The notes under the pieces: generated by a model
The model's database searches: none
Seen by the model: only the letters and a program-made list of their open reading frames with translations
Told to the model about the DNA's origin: nothing
Program-made: the position numbers and the translations under genes
Part shown: positions 38,878-47,887 of the stretch, piece after piece
How the letters are laid out: each line of letters starts with the position of its first letter
Position numbering within the stretch: the first letter of the stretch is position 1
Origin: Balneola sp.
Lineage (GTDB): Bacteria > Bacteroidota > Rhodothermia > Balneolales > Balneolaceae
Direction: 5' to 3'
Length of the DNA stretch: 64,000 nt
NCBI GenBank assembly: GCA_002696035.1
Contig: NZQV01000006.1
Coordinates: forward strand, 1 to 64,000

Positions 38878-40146
38878 CTACAAATGATCCCTGTCAAAAA
38901 ACGGTTTCAGCACTTCAGGAACCCTTACTTTCCCATTTTCTTCCTGATAGGTTTCAATAATAGCTGCAACCACTCGCGGCAGTGCTAAACCGGAACCATT
39001 CAGCGTATGTAAGGTCTCAATGTCCTTTTCGTCTTTTCGGTATCGAAGCTGCATTCTTCGCGCCTGGAAACTCTCAAAGTTAGAGCAGGAACTTACTTCC
39101 AACCAGCGTTTTTGTCCCGGACTCCAAACTTCCAGATCGTACTTTTTACTTTGGGTGAAGCCCATATCACCCGTACACATTAACAATGTACGATACGGTA
39201 ATTCGAGAGCTTCAAGTAATTTTTCGGCATGCTCGCGCAGGCTTTCAAGTTCATCATAAGAATCTTCCGGCTTCACGATCTTCACCAATTCTACTTTATC
39301 AAACTGATGCAATCGATTCAACCCCCGAACATCTTTTCCATAAGAGCCGGCCTCGCGTCGCCAGCAAGGGGTATAAGCCACGTATTTTGCAGGAACTTCA
39401 TTCAGCTCAAAGATCTCATCTCTGTGAAAATTGGTCACTGGAACTTCTGCAGTCGGAATCACAAAAAATTCATCACGGGGAATTTCATACATCATGTCTT
39501 CCTTATCGGGAATTTGTCCCGTGCCGCGGGCCGAATCTTCATTCACAAAATAGGGAGTCTGCAGTTCGGTGTACCCGGCCTTCACCCCTTCATTGATAAA
39601 ATAGTTAATGAGTGCTCGCTGAAGCTGAGCCACGGCTCCTACATAAAAAGGAAATCCAGCCCCGGTTACCTTAACACCCCGCTTAAAATCGATCCAGCCG
39701 TGCTTTTCGGTTAGCTCCCAGTGAGGTTTCAACCATTCCCTTTCATCGGTCTCGCCCCAGGTTTTGAACGTCTCGTTATCCTCTTCGGTGAAGCCTACCG
39801 GTACGCTTGGATGTGGCACATTCGGAATCTTGAGCAACAGGTCTTCACGCTCCTCACTTAACTCCCGAACTTCCTCTTCCAGCTCTTTGATCTTCTCTTT
39901 CATCTCTGACGTTTCCCTGATGATAGCCTGAGCTTCTTCCTTTTTGCCCTGCCCCATCAGCTTTCCGATCTCTTTGGCTTTGGTATTGCTTTCGGCCCGG
40001 ATAAGATCTCCTTCATGCACTTTTGATCGCCATTTCTCGTCCATGTCCAGCACTTTCTCTACAATGGAAGTATCCTTCTCTCCTTTGTTCGTGATGGCCT
40101 GTTCAACCTGTTCCTTATTATCTCTTATGAAGTTGATATCGAGCAT
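38878..40146 (-). CDS. serS: Seryl-tRNA synthetase
   Basis: A 422-residue class II aminoacyl-tRNA synthetase that charges tRNA-Ser. The N-terminal coiled coil is at about residues 30-105; motif 2 lies near CWRREAGSYGKDVRGL and motif 3 near LNGSGLALPRV. It ends with VPEVLKPF. The ATG at 40146 (MLDINFIRDNK) is the standard family start, 114 bases inside the longest open frame. Confidence 0.97.
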   Translation of the reverse strand: MLDINFIRDNKEQVEQAITNKGEKDTSIVEKVLDMDEKWRSKVHEGDLIRAESNTKAKEIGKLMGQGKKEEAQAIIRETSEMKEKIKELEEEVRELSEEREDLLLKIPNVPHPSVPVGFTEEDNETFKTWGETDEREWLKPHWELTEKHGWIDFKRGVKVTGAGFPFYVGAVAQLQRALINYFINEGVKAGYTELQTPYFVNEDSARGTGQIPDKEDMMYEIPRDEFFVIPTAEVPVTNFHRDEIFELNEVPAKYVAYTPCWRREAGSYGKDVRGLNRLHQFDKVELVKIVKPEDSYDELESLREHAEKLLEALELPYRTLLMCTGDMGFTQSKKYDLEVWSPGQKRWLEVSSCSNFESFQARRMQLRYRKDEKDIETLHTLNGSGLALPRVVAAIIETYQEENGKVRVPEVLKPFFDRDHL

Positions 40147-40335
40147 GAAGTATTCTGTATTCGGTTTATGATTTGAATGCCAAAGATAAGAGGTATTCCG
40201 CTTTTTGTTGAGCCTTTTTTGAAGAATACAGATTACTTTTTTTTGCAGAGATGGGAACACCCCAGCATTGACTACCTAAATAATTTAGGCTATTTTCAAT
40301 CATTCAAATAATTTTTAGGGAAATAAGGACACATT

Positions 40336-40818
40336 ATGAGCCATCTATTAGATGAAACTGACATCTCCATTCTGAATCATCTGCAGGAGCACGGAAGAGC
40401 TCAGCGTAACACGATCGCAGATCTGGTCAACCTTTCCGTTCCCTCTGTTTCTGAGCGAATGAAGAAATTAGAAGAAAGAGGATTGATTGAAGGATATAAA
40501 GCCATTCTTAACAGCAAGAAATTTCACTTTGATATCACTGCCTTCATTTTTGTACAGGTGGATGGTTCTGAAAATTATCAGAATTTTGTAGAGAAGGCTT
40601 CCGCAGAAGAGGAAGTACTGGAGTGCCATTCCATTACCGGCGACGGTTCGCATTTTCTGAAAGTCAGAACCAAGAACACCGGTTCTTTTGAAAGTCTACT
40701 TTCCCGGATTCAGGCTTGGGTAGGCGTCAGTAAAACCCGCTCAAACCTCGTGCTATCTAGTTTTAAAGAAACCCGCGCCCTCCCGGTTGAGCATGCAACT
40801 GAACTCATAAAATCCTGA
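40336..40818 (+). CDS. Lrp/AsnC family transcriptional regulator
   Basis: A 160-residue protein with an N-terminal winged helix (DETDISILNHLQEHGRAQRNT and SVPSVSERMKKLEERGLIEGY, about residues 6-55) and a C-terminal RAM ligand-binding domain ending near residue 150. It is likely to respond to an amino acid. It is divergent from serS, so an effect on that gene is possible. Confidence 0.92.
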   Translation: MSHLLDETDISILNHLQEHGRAQRNTIADLVNLSVPSVSERMKKLEERGLIEGYKAILNSKKFHFDITAFIFVQVDGSENYQNFVEKASAEEEVLECHSITGDGSHFLKVRTKNTGSFESLLSRIQAWVGVSKTRSNLVLSSFKETRALPVEHATELIKS

Positions 40819-40959
40819 CCTCACTAAATCTCTCCCCTACTTTTCGTTTACTTACTACGGGAGGAATCCTTAACTTACGTCATTCTGACAGTATGAATGT
40901 TTAATGCTTTGGATTTGAATAAATGACCGTTAATCCAAGGTTTAACGCTTAAGAAATTT

Positions 40960-42246
40960 ATGGATAGAGAAGTATTTCAGGAACAACATGGCTTATTGGG
41001 CACCTCCGAAGCGATGCGGCAGGTCGTTGATAAGATCATGCAGGTAGCTAAGACCGATATAACCGTAACCCTGCAAGGTGAAAGTGGCGTTGGTAAAGAC
41101 GTGACCGCCCGTGCCATTCATTCCATGAGCAAAAGAAGTCGCAATAATCTGGTGATCGTCAACTGTGGAGCTATTCCTGAGGGCATTATCGAAAGTGAGT
41201 TGTTTGGACATGAAAAAGGCGCTTTTACGGGCGCAGAAACTTCGCGGGAGGGTTATTTTGAGAAAGCCAATGGCGGCACCATATTCCTTGACGAGATCGG
41301 GGATACCCCAAAAAATGTACAGGTAAAATTATTACGCGTTTTAGAAAATGGAGAGTTTTTCCGTGTAGGGTCCAGTAAAGTTGAGACCACGGATGTCCGC
41401 GTAATTGCTGCAACCAACCAGGATCTTTGGAAGATGGTGCAGGAAGGAGATTTTCGTGAAGATCTGTATTATCGGCTCGATACGGTACAGATCAAACTGC
41501 CTCCGCTTCGGGATCGGCAGGAAGATATCATCCCTATCTTTAGAAAATTCGTTGAAGAGTATTCAGCCCGGTACGACTCCGTCTTCAAGGGATTTTCGGA
41601 TGAAGCTCGTGAGTTGTTGGTATCCTATCGGTGGCCCGGAAATATCCGTGAGTTACGTAATGTAGCTGAACAGCTGGTCGTACTTGAAAAATCTCAGTTC
41701 ATTGATAAGGAGAAACTCCAGAAATACTTAAAAGGTCGCCAGCACGAGGGAAGCGCCGATAATTTACCCATGGTAGCTCCCAAAGAACCCCGTGAAGACA
41801 CTCAGGATGGTGATTTTGGAAAGACCGACAGAGAACTTGTTTACCGCGCACTGGTTGAGCTTCGAAATGATATAGCAGATGTTAAAAAGATGTTTGCCAA
41901 CTTCTTGTATTCAACCTTTTCCAGCAAAAATATAAAAGCTCTTCCCCCATCTGTTCGTGATGAAGTGGACAAAACGGACATATCGGGCGTAAACATGGAT
42001 ATGAGTAAACATGCGCCGCTCGGCATGGAGTCTATGCCTGAAGAACAGGAGTATGAGGAATCGGAAGAATCTGAATTAAGCCAGTTTTTTGAACAAGATG
42101 ATATGCCTTCCATTGAAGAAGCCGAAAAATTCCTGATTCAACAGGCCCTTAAACGATTTGACGGAAACCGCCGAAAAGCTTCCGAATCGCTGGGCGTGAG
42201 CGAACGAACCCTATATAGAAAACTGGATCAATATGGGCTTGACTAA
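40960..42246 (+). CDS. Sigma-54-dependent activator without receiver domain
   Basis: A 428-residue regulator that begins directly with the AAA+ domain: Walker A GESGVGKD near residues 41-48, sigma-54 contact loop GAFTGA near 88-93, Walker B IFLDEIGD near 108-115. The C-terminal part (about 385-428) is a Fis-type helix-turn-helix (RRKASESLGVSERTLYRKL). There is no sensor or receiver domain. The acidic linker at about 330-375 is long. The LptE gene overlaps its 3' end by 14 bases, so they form one unit. Confidence 0.93.
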   Translation: MDREVFQEQHGLLGTSEAMRQVVDKIMQVAKTDITVTLQGESGVGKDVTARAIHSMSKRSRNNLVIVNCGAIPEGIIESELFGHEKGAFTGAETSREGYFEKANGGTIFLDEIGDTPKNVQVKLLRVLENGEFFRVGSSKVETTDVRVIAATNQDLWKMVQEGDFREDLYYRLDTVQIKLPPLRDRQEDIIPIFRKFVEEYSARYDSVFKGFSDEARELLVSYRWPGNIRELRNVAEQLVVLEKSQFIDKEKLQKYLKGRQHEGSADNLPMVAPKEPREDTQDGDFGKTDRELVYRALVELRNDIADVKKMFANFLYSTFSSKNIKALPPSVRDEVDKTDISGVNMDMSKHAPLGMESMPEEQEYEESEESELSQFFEQDDMPSIEEAEKFLIQQALKRFDGNRRKASESLGVSERTLYRKLDQYGLD

Positions 42247-42748
42247 AAAGTGGTTAGCACTGGCTGTTTTGTCAGGGCTTTTATTGAGCGGATGTCTGCG
42301 TTACAGCTTTACCGGGGCTTCTATTCCTGCCGGGGTTGAAACTATTTATATTCCATTTTTTCCGGATCAATCTAATAGTGGACTGGGTGATCTTAGCAAC
42401 CGTCTTAACGAGGTATTGATCAACCGGTTTGTGAATCAAAGCAGTCTTGGCCTGGCCAACAACGAAGCCGATGCAGATGCCGTTTTGGATGGAGTGATCA
42501 CGGCTTACAGCAATCGCCCGTTTACAATCAGTGATGATGAACGGGCTACACAGAACGAAGTAAGTATTACGGTTCGCGCCACCTATACTTATACCGATGA
42601 GGAAGAAGCTGAGTGGAGTAAAAGTTTCAACGGAAAGTTTACCTATGACCCCACCCAGAATCCCATAAACGGGGAAAATCAGGCGGCTAACAGTGCGCTT
42701 GAACAAATAGCTAACAATATGTTCAACGATGCTGTAAGTAATTGGTAA
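42233..42748 (+). CDS. lptE: LptE-like outer-membrane lipoprotein
   Basis: A 171-residue lipoprotein of the LptE/LptE-like family for lipopolysaccharide assembly. The lipobox is LLLSGC with Cys21, followed by RYSFTGASIPAGVETIYIPFF, the usual Bacteroidota start. It works with LptD in the outer membrane. The ATG overlaps the upstream regulator gene by 14 bases; this arrangement is common in the phylum. Confidence 0.88.
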   Translation: MGLTKKWLALAVLSGLLLSGCLRYSFTGASIPAGVETIYIPFFPDQSNSGLGDLSNRLNEVLINRFVNQSSLGLANNEADADAVLDGVITAYSNRPFTISDDERATQNEVSITVRATYTYTDEEEAEWSKSFNGKFTYDPTQNPINGENQAANSALEQIANNMFNDAVSNW

Positions 42749-42808
42749 TTTGCTTTGATTGTAAGCCTTCTTCCCTTTATTATTCTGCAGCTTTAATCAG
42801 ACCCCTGC

Positions 42809-43429
42809 ATGCAAGAACTCCCTTTCCACATACCAAAGTCGCTCTCTTCTTATGTTGAAAAGTTTGAAGATGATCCCGAACAGATTATCTCAAAACTCAA
42901 AAAACATTTAAAGAAAAGAGGTCCCGATGCTGTGGGACATTTTCTGCTATCGTGGTTTTACCATCTTCAGAACGAGAACAAGAAATCTATTCAGGAAGCT
43001 TTAAAAGCAAAAACCTACGCTCCCGGAAGCCCCTTGATGGAGCACTTGCATTATTTCCTGGTTCACCCTGAAAAATTTGAAGCCGCTATTCCAAATCAGT
43101 CCTATATCTCTTCCGGCGGGATGAAGCTGCAACAGTCTTCCCGAACCTCTCCCTTACTTGATCTTGACCGCCTCATTCAGATGCTGGAAGAAGTAGAATC
43201 TCAGCGCATCCAAATTCCTACTGAAGATGAAGAATTTGACGATTCTGATCTGAGCAAAGATTCGGAAGAAGTGGACGATCTCGCATCCGAAACCTTGGCC
43301 AAAATTCACACCAAGCAAGGACGACACAAAGAGGCTATTAAAATGTATGAACGGCTCATCTCCCGCGACCATAACAAGGCCGATCATTATCAGGAGCAGA
43401 TCACTAAACTGAAGGGTAAGTCTAAATAA
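42809..43429 (+). CDS. TPR-like protein of unknown function
   Basis: A 206-residue cytosolic protein. The C-terminal part (about residues 155-200; LAKIHTKQGRHKEAIKMYERL) is a tetratricopeptide unit, with a more acidic segment near 130-155. It follows lptE by 60 bases and probably is in the same unit. No specific role can be named. Confidence 0.8.
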   Translation: MQELPFHIPKSLSSYVEKFEDDPEQIISKLKKHLKKRGPDAVGHFLLSWFYHLQNENKKSIQEALKAKTYAPGSPLMEHLHYFLVHPEKFEAAIPNQSYISSGGMKLQQSSRTSPLLDLDRLIQMLEEVESQRIQIPTEDEEFDDSDLSKDSEEVDDLASETLAKIHTKQGRHKEAIKMYERLISRDHNKADHYQEQITKLKGKSK

Positions 43430-43663
43430 TTTTAGAAGTTACCTAATGTAGCTGTCCTTTCCGACCAGGTAATTTTAACGATGGTCTCTTCTTAAAAAAC
43501 GTTCTATATCTTCACGATAAACTTGCTCCAAAAAGCTATTCTAATAAGTAGAGCAAATAGAAGTAAAAAAAGCGCAAATATTTTGTATTTTTTTGGCAAA
43601 TAGAATTTAAAATTGATGCTTTTACAGCATCAAAATTATACCGATCAGCTTAACCAACGTATC

Positions 43664-45301
43664 ATGAAAATTGAAAATCCCATTCTTCCAGGCTTCAACC
43701 CCGACCCATCCATCCTCAGAGTAGGCGACGATTATTACATTGCCACTTCTACTTTTGAATGGTTTCCCGGAGTTCAGATCCATCATTCCAAAGATCTAAA
43801 GAACTGGAAGCTGATCACACATCCACTGAACCGAACTTCCCAGCTTAATATGGCCGGAAATCCCAATTCTTGTGGGGTTTGGGCACCTTGTCTTTCTTAT
43901 AGCGATGGTACTTTTTACCTCATCTTTACCGACGTAAAAACTTTTCGAGGTCCTTATAAAGACGCTCACAATTACCTGGTAACTACGGATGACATCACCG
44001 GCGACTGGTCTGAGCCAACGTACCTGAATTCTTCCGGTTTTGACCCTTCCCTTTTCCATGATGATGATGGACGAAAGTGGTTGGTAAACATGGTTTGGGA
44101 TCACCGATCAGAAAAACACCCATTTGGGGGAATCTTACTGCAGGAATTTTCTGAAAAGGAAGGGAAGCTGGTTGGCCCGATTCACAACATATACGAAGGC
44201 ACTGATATTAAACTGGTTGAGGCGCCTCACCTGTATAAAAAGGATGGCTATTATTATCTGATGACAGCAGAAGGCGGAACCGTGCTTCGCCATGCGGTCA
44301 CCATGGCTCGTTCCAAAAACCTGACCAGCCCTTTTGAAACGGATCCTCAAAACCCGATGCTAACATCTTTCAATAATCCAGAGCTCGAACTTCAACGTGC
44401 CGGTCACGCCTCTCTTGTAGAAACACAGAATGGTGAATGGTATTTGGCTCACCTTGTCGGACGAAGAATGCCCACTCGCGGACGGTGCACTATGGGACGC
44501 GAAACCGCCATCCAGAAAGTAACGTGGACGGAAGATGGCTGGCTGCGTCTGGAGGATGGTTCCAATGAACCGAAAATGATCGTAGAAGGCCCCGACCTGC
44601 CTGAACATACATGGGAGCAAGAATCTCCCCGCGATGATTTTGATTCTGAAGACCTGAACATCAACTTCCAGTTTTTGCGTGTTGATATTGAAGAAGCCGG
44701 TTTGCTTTCTCTGACTGAACGTCCGGGTTACCTGAGACTGAAAGGAGGAGAATCTTTGAACTCGCATCATCGTCAATCTCTGGTAGTTCGGCGTCAGCAA
44801 TCTTTTTTCTATACTGCAGAAACCAAGCTCGAATTTGAGCCCGAAACCTTCCAGCAAATGGCAGGGCTCATATGCATGTACGACAACCGTAACTATTATT
44901 ACCTGCACGCCACTTGGCACGAAGAATTAGGCCGCTGCCTGGATATTCATACCTTTATTGCCGGTGAATATAATGAACCGCTCAGAGCGCGAATTTCAAT
45001 TAACGATGAGGGACCTGTTTACCTCCGGGCTAAAGTAGATTACGATAAGCTCCGTTTCTTCTACTCTGAAGATGGCGAAAACTGGACCTTTACCGGGCAG
45101 ATCTTTGACGCCAGTACGCTCTCTGATGAATTCGAAAAACCCGGCGGCGACGGACATTTTACCGGTGCATTTGTGGGAATGGCTTGTCAGGATCTTTCAG
45201 GGCGAAAGAAACCGGCTGACTTTGACTATTTCGAATACCACAACCGGAAAGAAATGGATAAAACGCCTACTAAAGCGGAAGACTATTACTACGTAGGATA
45301 A
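43664..45301 (+). CDS. Glycoside hydrolase family 43 beta-xylosidase/arabinofuranosidase
   Basis: A 545-residue GH43 enzyme. The five-bladed propeller spans residues about 1-300, with catalytic Asp in GFNPDPSIL, Asp in SGFDPSLF and Glu in LVEAPHLYK; the C-terminal beta-sandwich domain (about 320-540) is the usual XynB-type module. It likely hydrolyses xylo-oligosaccharides or arabinosides. No signal peptide is seen, so it is cytosolic. The ATG at 43664 gives MKIENPILPGF; an earlier ATG at 43616 adds 16 residues of no clear family resemblance. Confidence 0.9.
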   Translation: MKIENPILPGFNPDPSILRVGDDYYIATSTFEWFPGVQIHHSKDLKNWKLITHPLNRTSQLNMAGNPNSCGVWAPCLSYSDGTFYLIFTDVKTFRGPYKDAHNYLVTTDDITGDWSEPTYLNSSGFDPSLFHDDDGRKWLVNMVWDHRSEKHPFGGILLQEFSEKEGKLVGPIHNIYEGTDIKLVEAPHLYKKDGYYYLMTAEGGTVLRHAVTMARSKNLTSPFETDPQNPMLTSFNNPELELQRAGHASLVETQNGEWYLAHLVGRRMPTRGRCTMGRETAIQKVTWTEDGWLRLEDGSNEPKMIVEGPDLPEHTWEQESPRDDFDSEDLNINFQFLRVDIEEAGLLSLTERPGYLRLKGGESLNSHHRQSLVVRRQQSFFYTAETKLEFEPETFQQMAGLICMYDNRNYYYLHATWHEELGRCLDIHTFIAGEYNEPLRARISINDEGPVYLRAKVDYDKLRFFYSEDGENWTFTGQIFDASTLSDEFEKPGGDGHFTGAFVGMACQDLSGRKKPADFDYFEYHNRKEMDKTPTKAEDYYYVG

Positions 45302-45311
45302 GGACTTGCAG

Positions 45312-45344
45312 CGTGAAAGGCTTGGTCGGGAATGATCAAGCCTT
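45312..45344. terminator. Hairpin between convergent GH43 and MBL genes
   Basis: GTGAAAGGCTTG and CAAGCCTTCAC can pair with one bulge, between two convergent genes. It has no clear T-run, and the right arm overlaps the MBL stop; a bidirectional terminator is possible. Confidence 0.35.
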
Positions 45345-45962
45345 CACGAATCCATTTGAGCTCTTTTCGTGCCCAATAGTGGTTGAAGGACCATGACCGG
45401 GATAAACGGTAGTCTCTTCGGGTAGGGTATACAGCTTTTCTTTGATACTTTGCTCCAGAACTGAAAAATCTCCCTTATACAGATCGGTACGCCCAATGCT
45501 TTCTTTGAACAAAGCATCTCCTGCGATCACAAGCTTTTCGTCTTCAAAATAAAGTGAAATATGATCCGGTGAATGTCCGGGCGTATAAAGACATTCAAAC
45601 TGAAAATTACCAATCTCAAATGTTCCTTTTTTGGGAAGCACTTCAGGTTCAAAGTCGAAACCACCCTGACTCAAGCCAAACATCTGAGCCTGACTCCCAA
45701 AATTATTCCACAAATAGCGATCTGCATCACTCAGGTACACCGGAATATCAAAATCCCGAAGCGTACGGCTCAGCCCCATAACATGATCAACATGGGCATG
45801 GGTAAGCACTATGGCCTTCAGCTCTCCGCTCAGTGATTTTTTTAGTTGCTGAAATTCCGACTCGCTCGAAAACCCCGGATCTATCAGAAGGTGTTCGTTA
45901 TTCTGGGTGAGCAGATAGGTATTCTCTAGAAAAGGGCCTACTTCAAATTTCTGAATGTCCAT
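45336..45962 (-). CDS. MBL-fold hydrolase (glyoxalase II-like)
   Basis: A 208-residue metallo-beta-lactamase fold protein with the metal motif THAHVDHVMG near residues 54-63, TPGHSPDHISLY near 126-137 and VIAGDALFKESIGRTDL near 145. This resembles hydroxyacylglutathione hydrolase-like proteins. The substrate is unknown. The ATG at 45962 (MDIQKFEVGPF) is preferred over the longer frame from 45995, which overlaps the terminator of rpmE. Confidence 0.9.
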   Translation of the reverse strand: MDIQKFEVGPFLENTYLLTQNNEHLLIDPGFSSESEFQQLKKSLSGELKAIVLTHAHVDHVMGLSRTLRDFDIPVYLSDADRYLWNNFGSQAQMFGLSQGGFDFEPEVLPKKGTFEIGNFQFECLYTPGHSPDHISLYFEDEKLVIAGDALFKESIGRTDLYKGDFSVLEQSIKEKLYTLPEETTVYPGHGPSTTIGHEKSSNGFVKA

Positions 45963-45973
45963 ATTTTCTGAAA

Positions 45974-46010
45974 TAAAAAAAGGATGTATCAACAAAGATA
46001 CACCCTTTTA
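45974..46010 (-). terminator. Intrinsic terminator after rpmE
   Basis: On the minus strand AAAAGG-G-TGTATC, loop, GATACA-T-CCTTTTTTT gives a strong stem with a T-run, 18 bases beyond the L31 stop and just upstream of the MBL gene. Confidence 0.85.
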
Positions 46011-46027
46011 AAAATTGGTAATTGAGC

Positions 46028-46246
46028 TTAGTCTTCCTTCTTACCGTAACGACGCTTGAAGCGGTCAACACGGCCTGCAGTAGACGTAAATGTATTGCTC
46101 TTGGTATAGAACGGGTGGTTTTTAGAATCTACCTCGCTGCGATAAACGCCATCTTTGACGTCCATTGTACTGCGAGTTTCGATTTCAGTACCATCGCTCA
46201 TCAATACTGTAATTTCTTTGTAATCTGGATGAATTCCGTTTTTCAT
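46028..46246 (-). CDS. rpmE: 50S ribosomal protein bL31
   Basis: A 72-residue bL31: MKNGIHPDYKEI at the start and HPFYTKSNTFTSTAGRVDRFKRRYG at the end. The zinc-binding cysteines of the C+ form are absent (LMSDGTEIETRST in place of the CXC region), so this is a zinc-independent C- form. It has its own terminator, and 77 bases separate it from the AAA gene upstream on the same strand. Confidence 0.95.
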   Translation of the reverse strand: MKNGIHPDYKEITVLMSDGTEIETRSTMDVKDGVYRSEVDSKNHPFYTKSNTFTSTAGRVDRFKRRYGKKED

Positions 46247-46323
46247 GATCTTGTGCTATACTTGCTTGAAATTTGCAAAGGTTTGAAATATAAGGCTAAG
46301 ATAAACTGAATTCAACGTAAGAA

Positions 46324-47811
46324 TTACTCAAAATCATTAAAGCCATCATCGTCCAGATCTCCCAAAGAGGAAAACATAGAACCGAGCATATCTGAGTAGA
46401 GCGTTTCATCGTCAAGGTCTTGTTTACTGAGCATGGAGTTTTGGTGAAGGGCATCAAGTACAAAATCCATCCACACAAAATACTCTTTCTTAGGCGCTTC
46501 TTTGGCATATTTTTGAACTATACCTTTGAGTCCGGCAACCTTGCTCAATCCCTTCTCATATTCCTTATTTGAGAGCGTATCCGAGATGTTGATCTCATTA
46601 CCATCGGCAAACCAGTCCATCACCTCTTTATATTTTTCTTTCTGATCTTCGGCTTTGCTTTGTGGGTCAGGGAAATATTGCTTGAAGGTTTTACTGATCG
46701 CTTTGCCTAAAATATGTTTGGCAACATTCATGGCGCCTTCCTGCTCACCTTCATACACCAACTCAATTTTACCTGTAAGAGCCGGAATCATGTGATAGAG
46801 GTCTGCGATACGGACTGAGGTCTCATCCTCCTCATTCACGATAGCGCGGCGCTCTGCGGATGAAACTAACTGCTCCATTGCAGTAATGGTCATTCGGGTA
46901 GAAACTCCACTTTTTTGGTCAACATATTCTGAATCCCGAGCCTCAAAAGCAGCTTGCTCCACAATTTCCCTGAATAATTCCGGTATGTAAACATCCACTC
47001 CGCTTTCGCGTTTCTGCCACGCCTCTTGTCTTGTGATATTCACACCAATTCCCAGTTCTTTTGGATAATGGGTGATGATCTGCGAATCAATACGATCCTT
47101 AAGCGGGGTGATAATATTCCCCCGGTTGGTATAATCTTCAGGATTAGCAGAAAATGCCATAGATACATCGAGAGGAATTCTCACATTAAATCCCCGGATC
47201 TGAATATCGCGCTCCTGCATAATATTAAGCAAGGCCACCTGAATTCTGGGTTGAAGATCTGGCAATTCATTGATCACAAAAAGCCCCCGGTTGGTCCGTG
47301 GGATCAACCCAAAATTGATCACGTTCTGGTCAGCCAGGGTAAGCTTGTTTGTCGCAGCTTTGATCGGGTCAATATCACCGATAAGATCGGCGACTGTAGT
47401 ATCCGGGGTCGCCAGTTTTTCACCATAGCGGTACGAACGGTGTAGCCATTCCACAGGCGTGTCATCTCCTTTTTCGGCCACCAGGTCTTTAGCATATTTA
47501 GACAACGGATTCAGTGGATCATCATTGATCTCGGAGCCTTTTACAATTGGAATGTATTCATCCATAAAATTCACAAGCATCCGCAGAATCCGGGTCTTTG
47601 CCTGCCCGCGAAGTCCTAATAGGATCATATCATGCTTCGAAAGCAAAGCATGCTGAATTTGAGGAAGTACGGTTTTATCGTATCCCAGAATACCCGGAAA
47701 AAGTTCTTCTTTACTCCGGATCTTCTTGATCAAATTCCTGCGTATTTCTTCTTTTACTGAAACCGATTTCCATCCACTTTCCTTCAACTCTCCAAGGGTA
47801 GTAGCTTTCAT
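46324..47811 (-). CDS. MoxR/magnesium-chelatase ChlI-like AAA+ ATPase
   Basis: A 495-residue ATPase. Walker A reads LLGLRGQAKTR near residue 65-75 and Walker B GLFVINELPDL near 175-185; IQVALLNIMQERDIQIRG near 188 is the ChlI/MoxR-type helix insert. The C-terminal half is a large helical part. Such ATPases remodel partner proteins; a VWA protein usually lies nearby but is not in the window. The ATG at 47811 follows GGAAG; an upstream TTG at 47829 is in frame. Confidence 0.85.
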   Translation of the reverse strand: MKATTLGELKESGWKSVSVKEEIRRNLIKKIRSKEELFPGILGYDKTVLPQIQHALLSKHDMILLGLRGQAKTRILRMLVNFMDEYIPIVKGSEINDDPLNPLSKYAKDLVAEKGDDTPVEWLHRSYRYGEKLATPDTTVADLIGDIDPIKAATNKLTLADQNVINFGLIPRTNRGLFVINELPDLQPRIQVALLNIMQERDIQIRGFNVRIPLDVSMAFSANPEDYTNRGNIITPLKDRIDSQIITHYPKELGIGVNITRQEAWQKRESGVDVYIPELFREIVEQAAFEARDSEYVDQKSGVSTRMTITAMEQLVSSAERRAIVNEEDETSVRIADLYHMIPALTGKIELVYEGEQEGAMNVAKHILGKAISKTFKQYFPDPQSKAEDQKEKYKEVMDWFADGNEINISDTLSNKEYEKGLSKVAGLKGIVQKYAKEAPKKEYFVWMDFVLDALHQNSMLSKQDLDDETLYSDMLGSMFSSLGDLDDDGFNDFE

Positions 47812-47887
47812 TCTCTTCCGTTTATTCAATGACGATTTATGTTAAACTGTGATTTGTATAACCTTCATTTCAGCCACTTCATTCAAC

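Noticed and set aside
39186-39714. Overlapping plus-strand frames of 136 and 161 codons inside serS
   Set aside because: They are antisense to a highly conserved enzyme and have no recognisable features.
44360-44920. Minus-strand 186-codon frame inside the GH43 gene
   Set aside because: It is antisense to a gene with complete catalytic motifs, and has no signals of its own.
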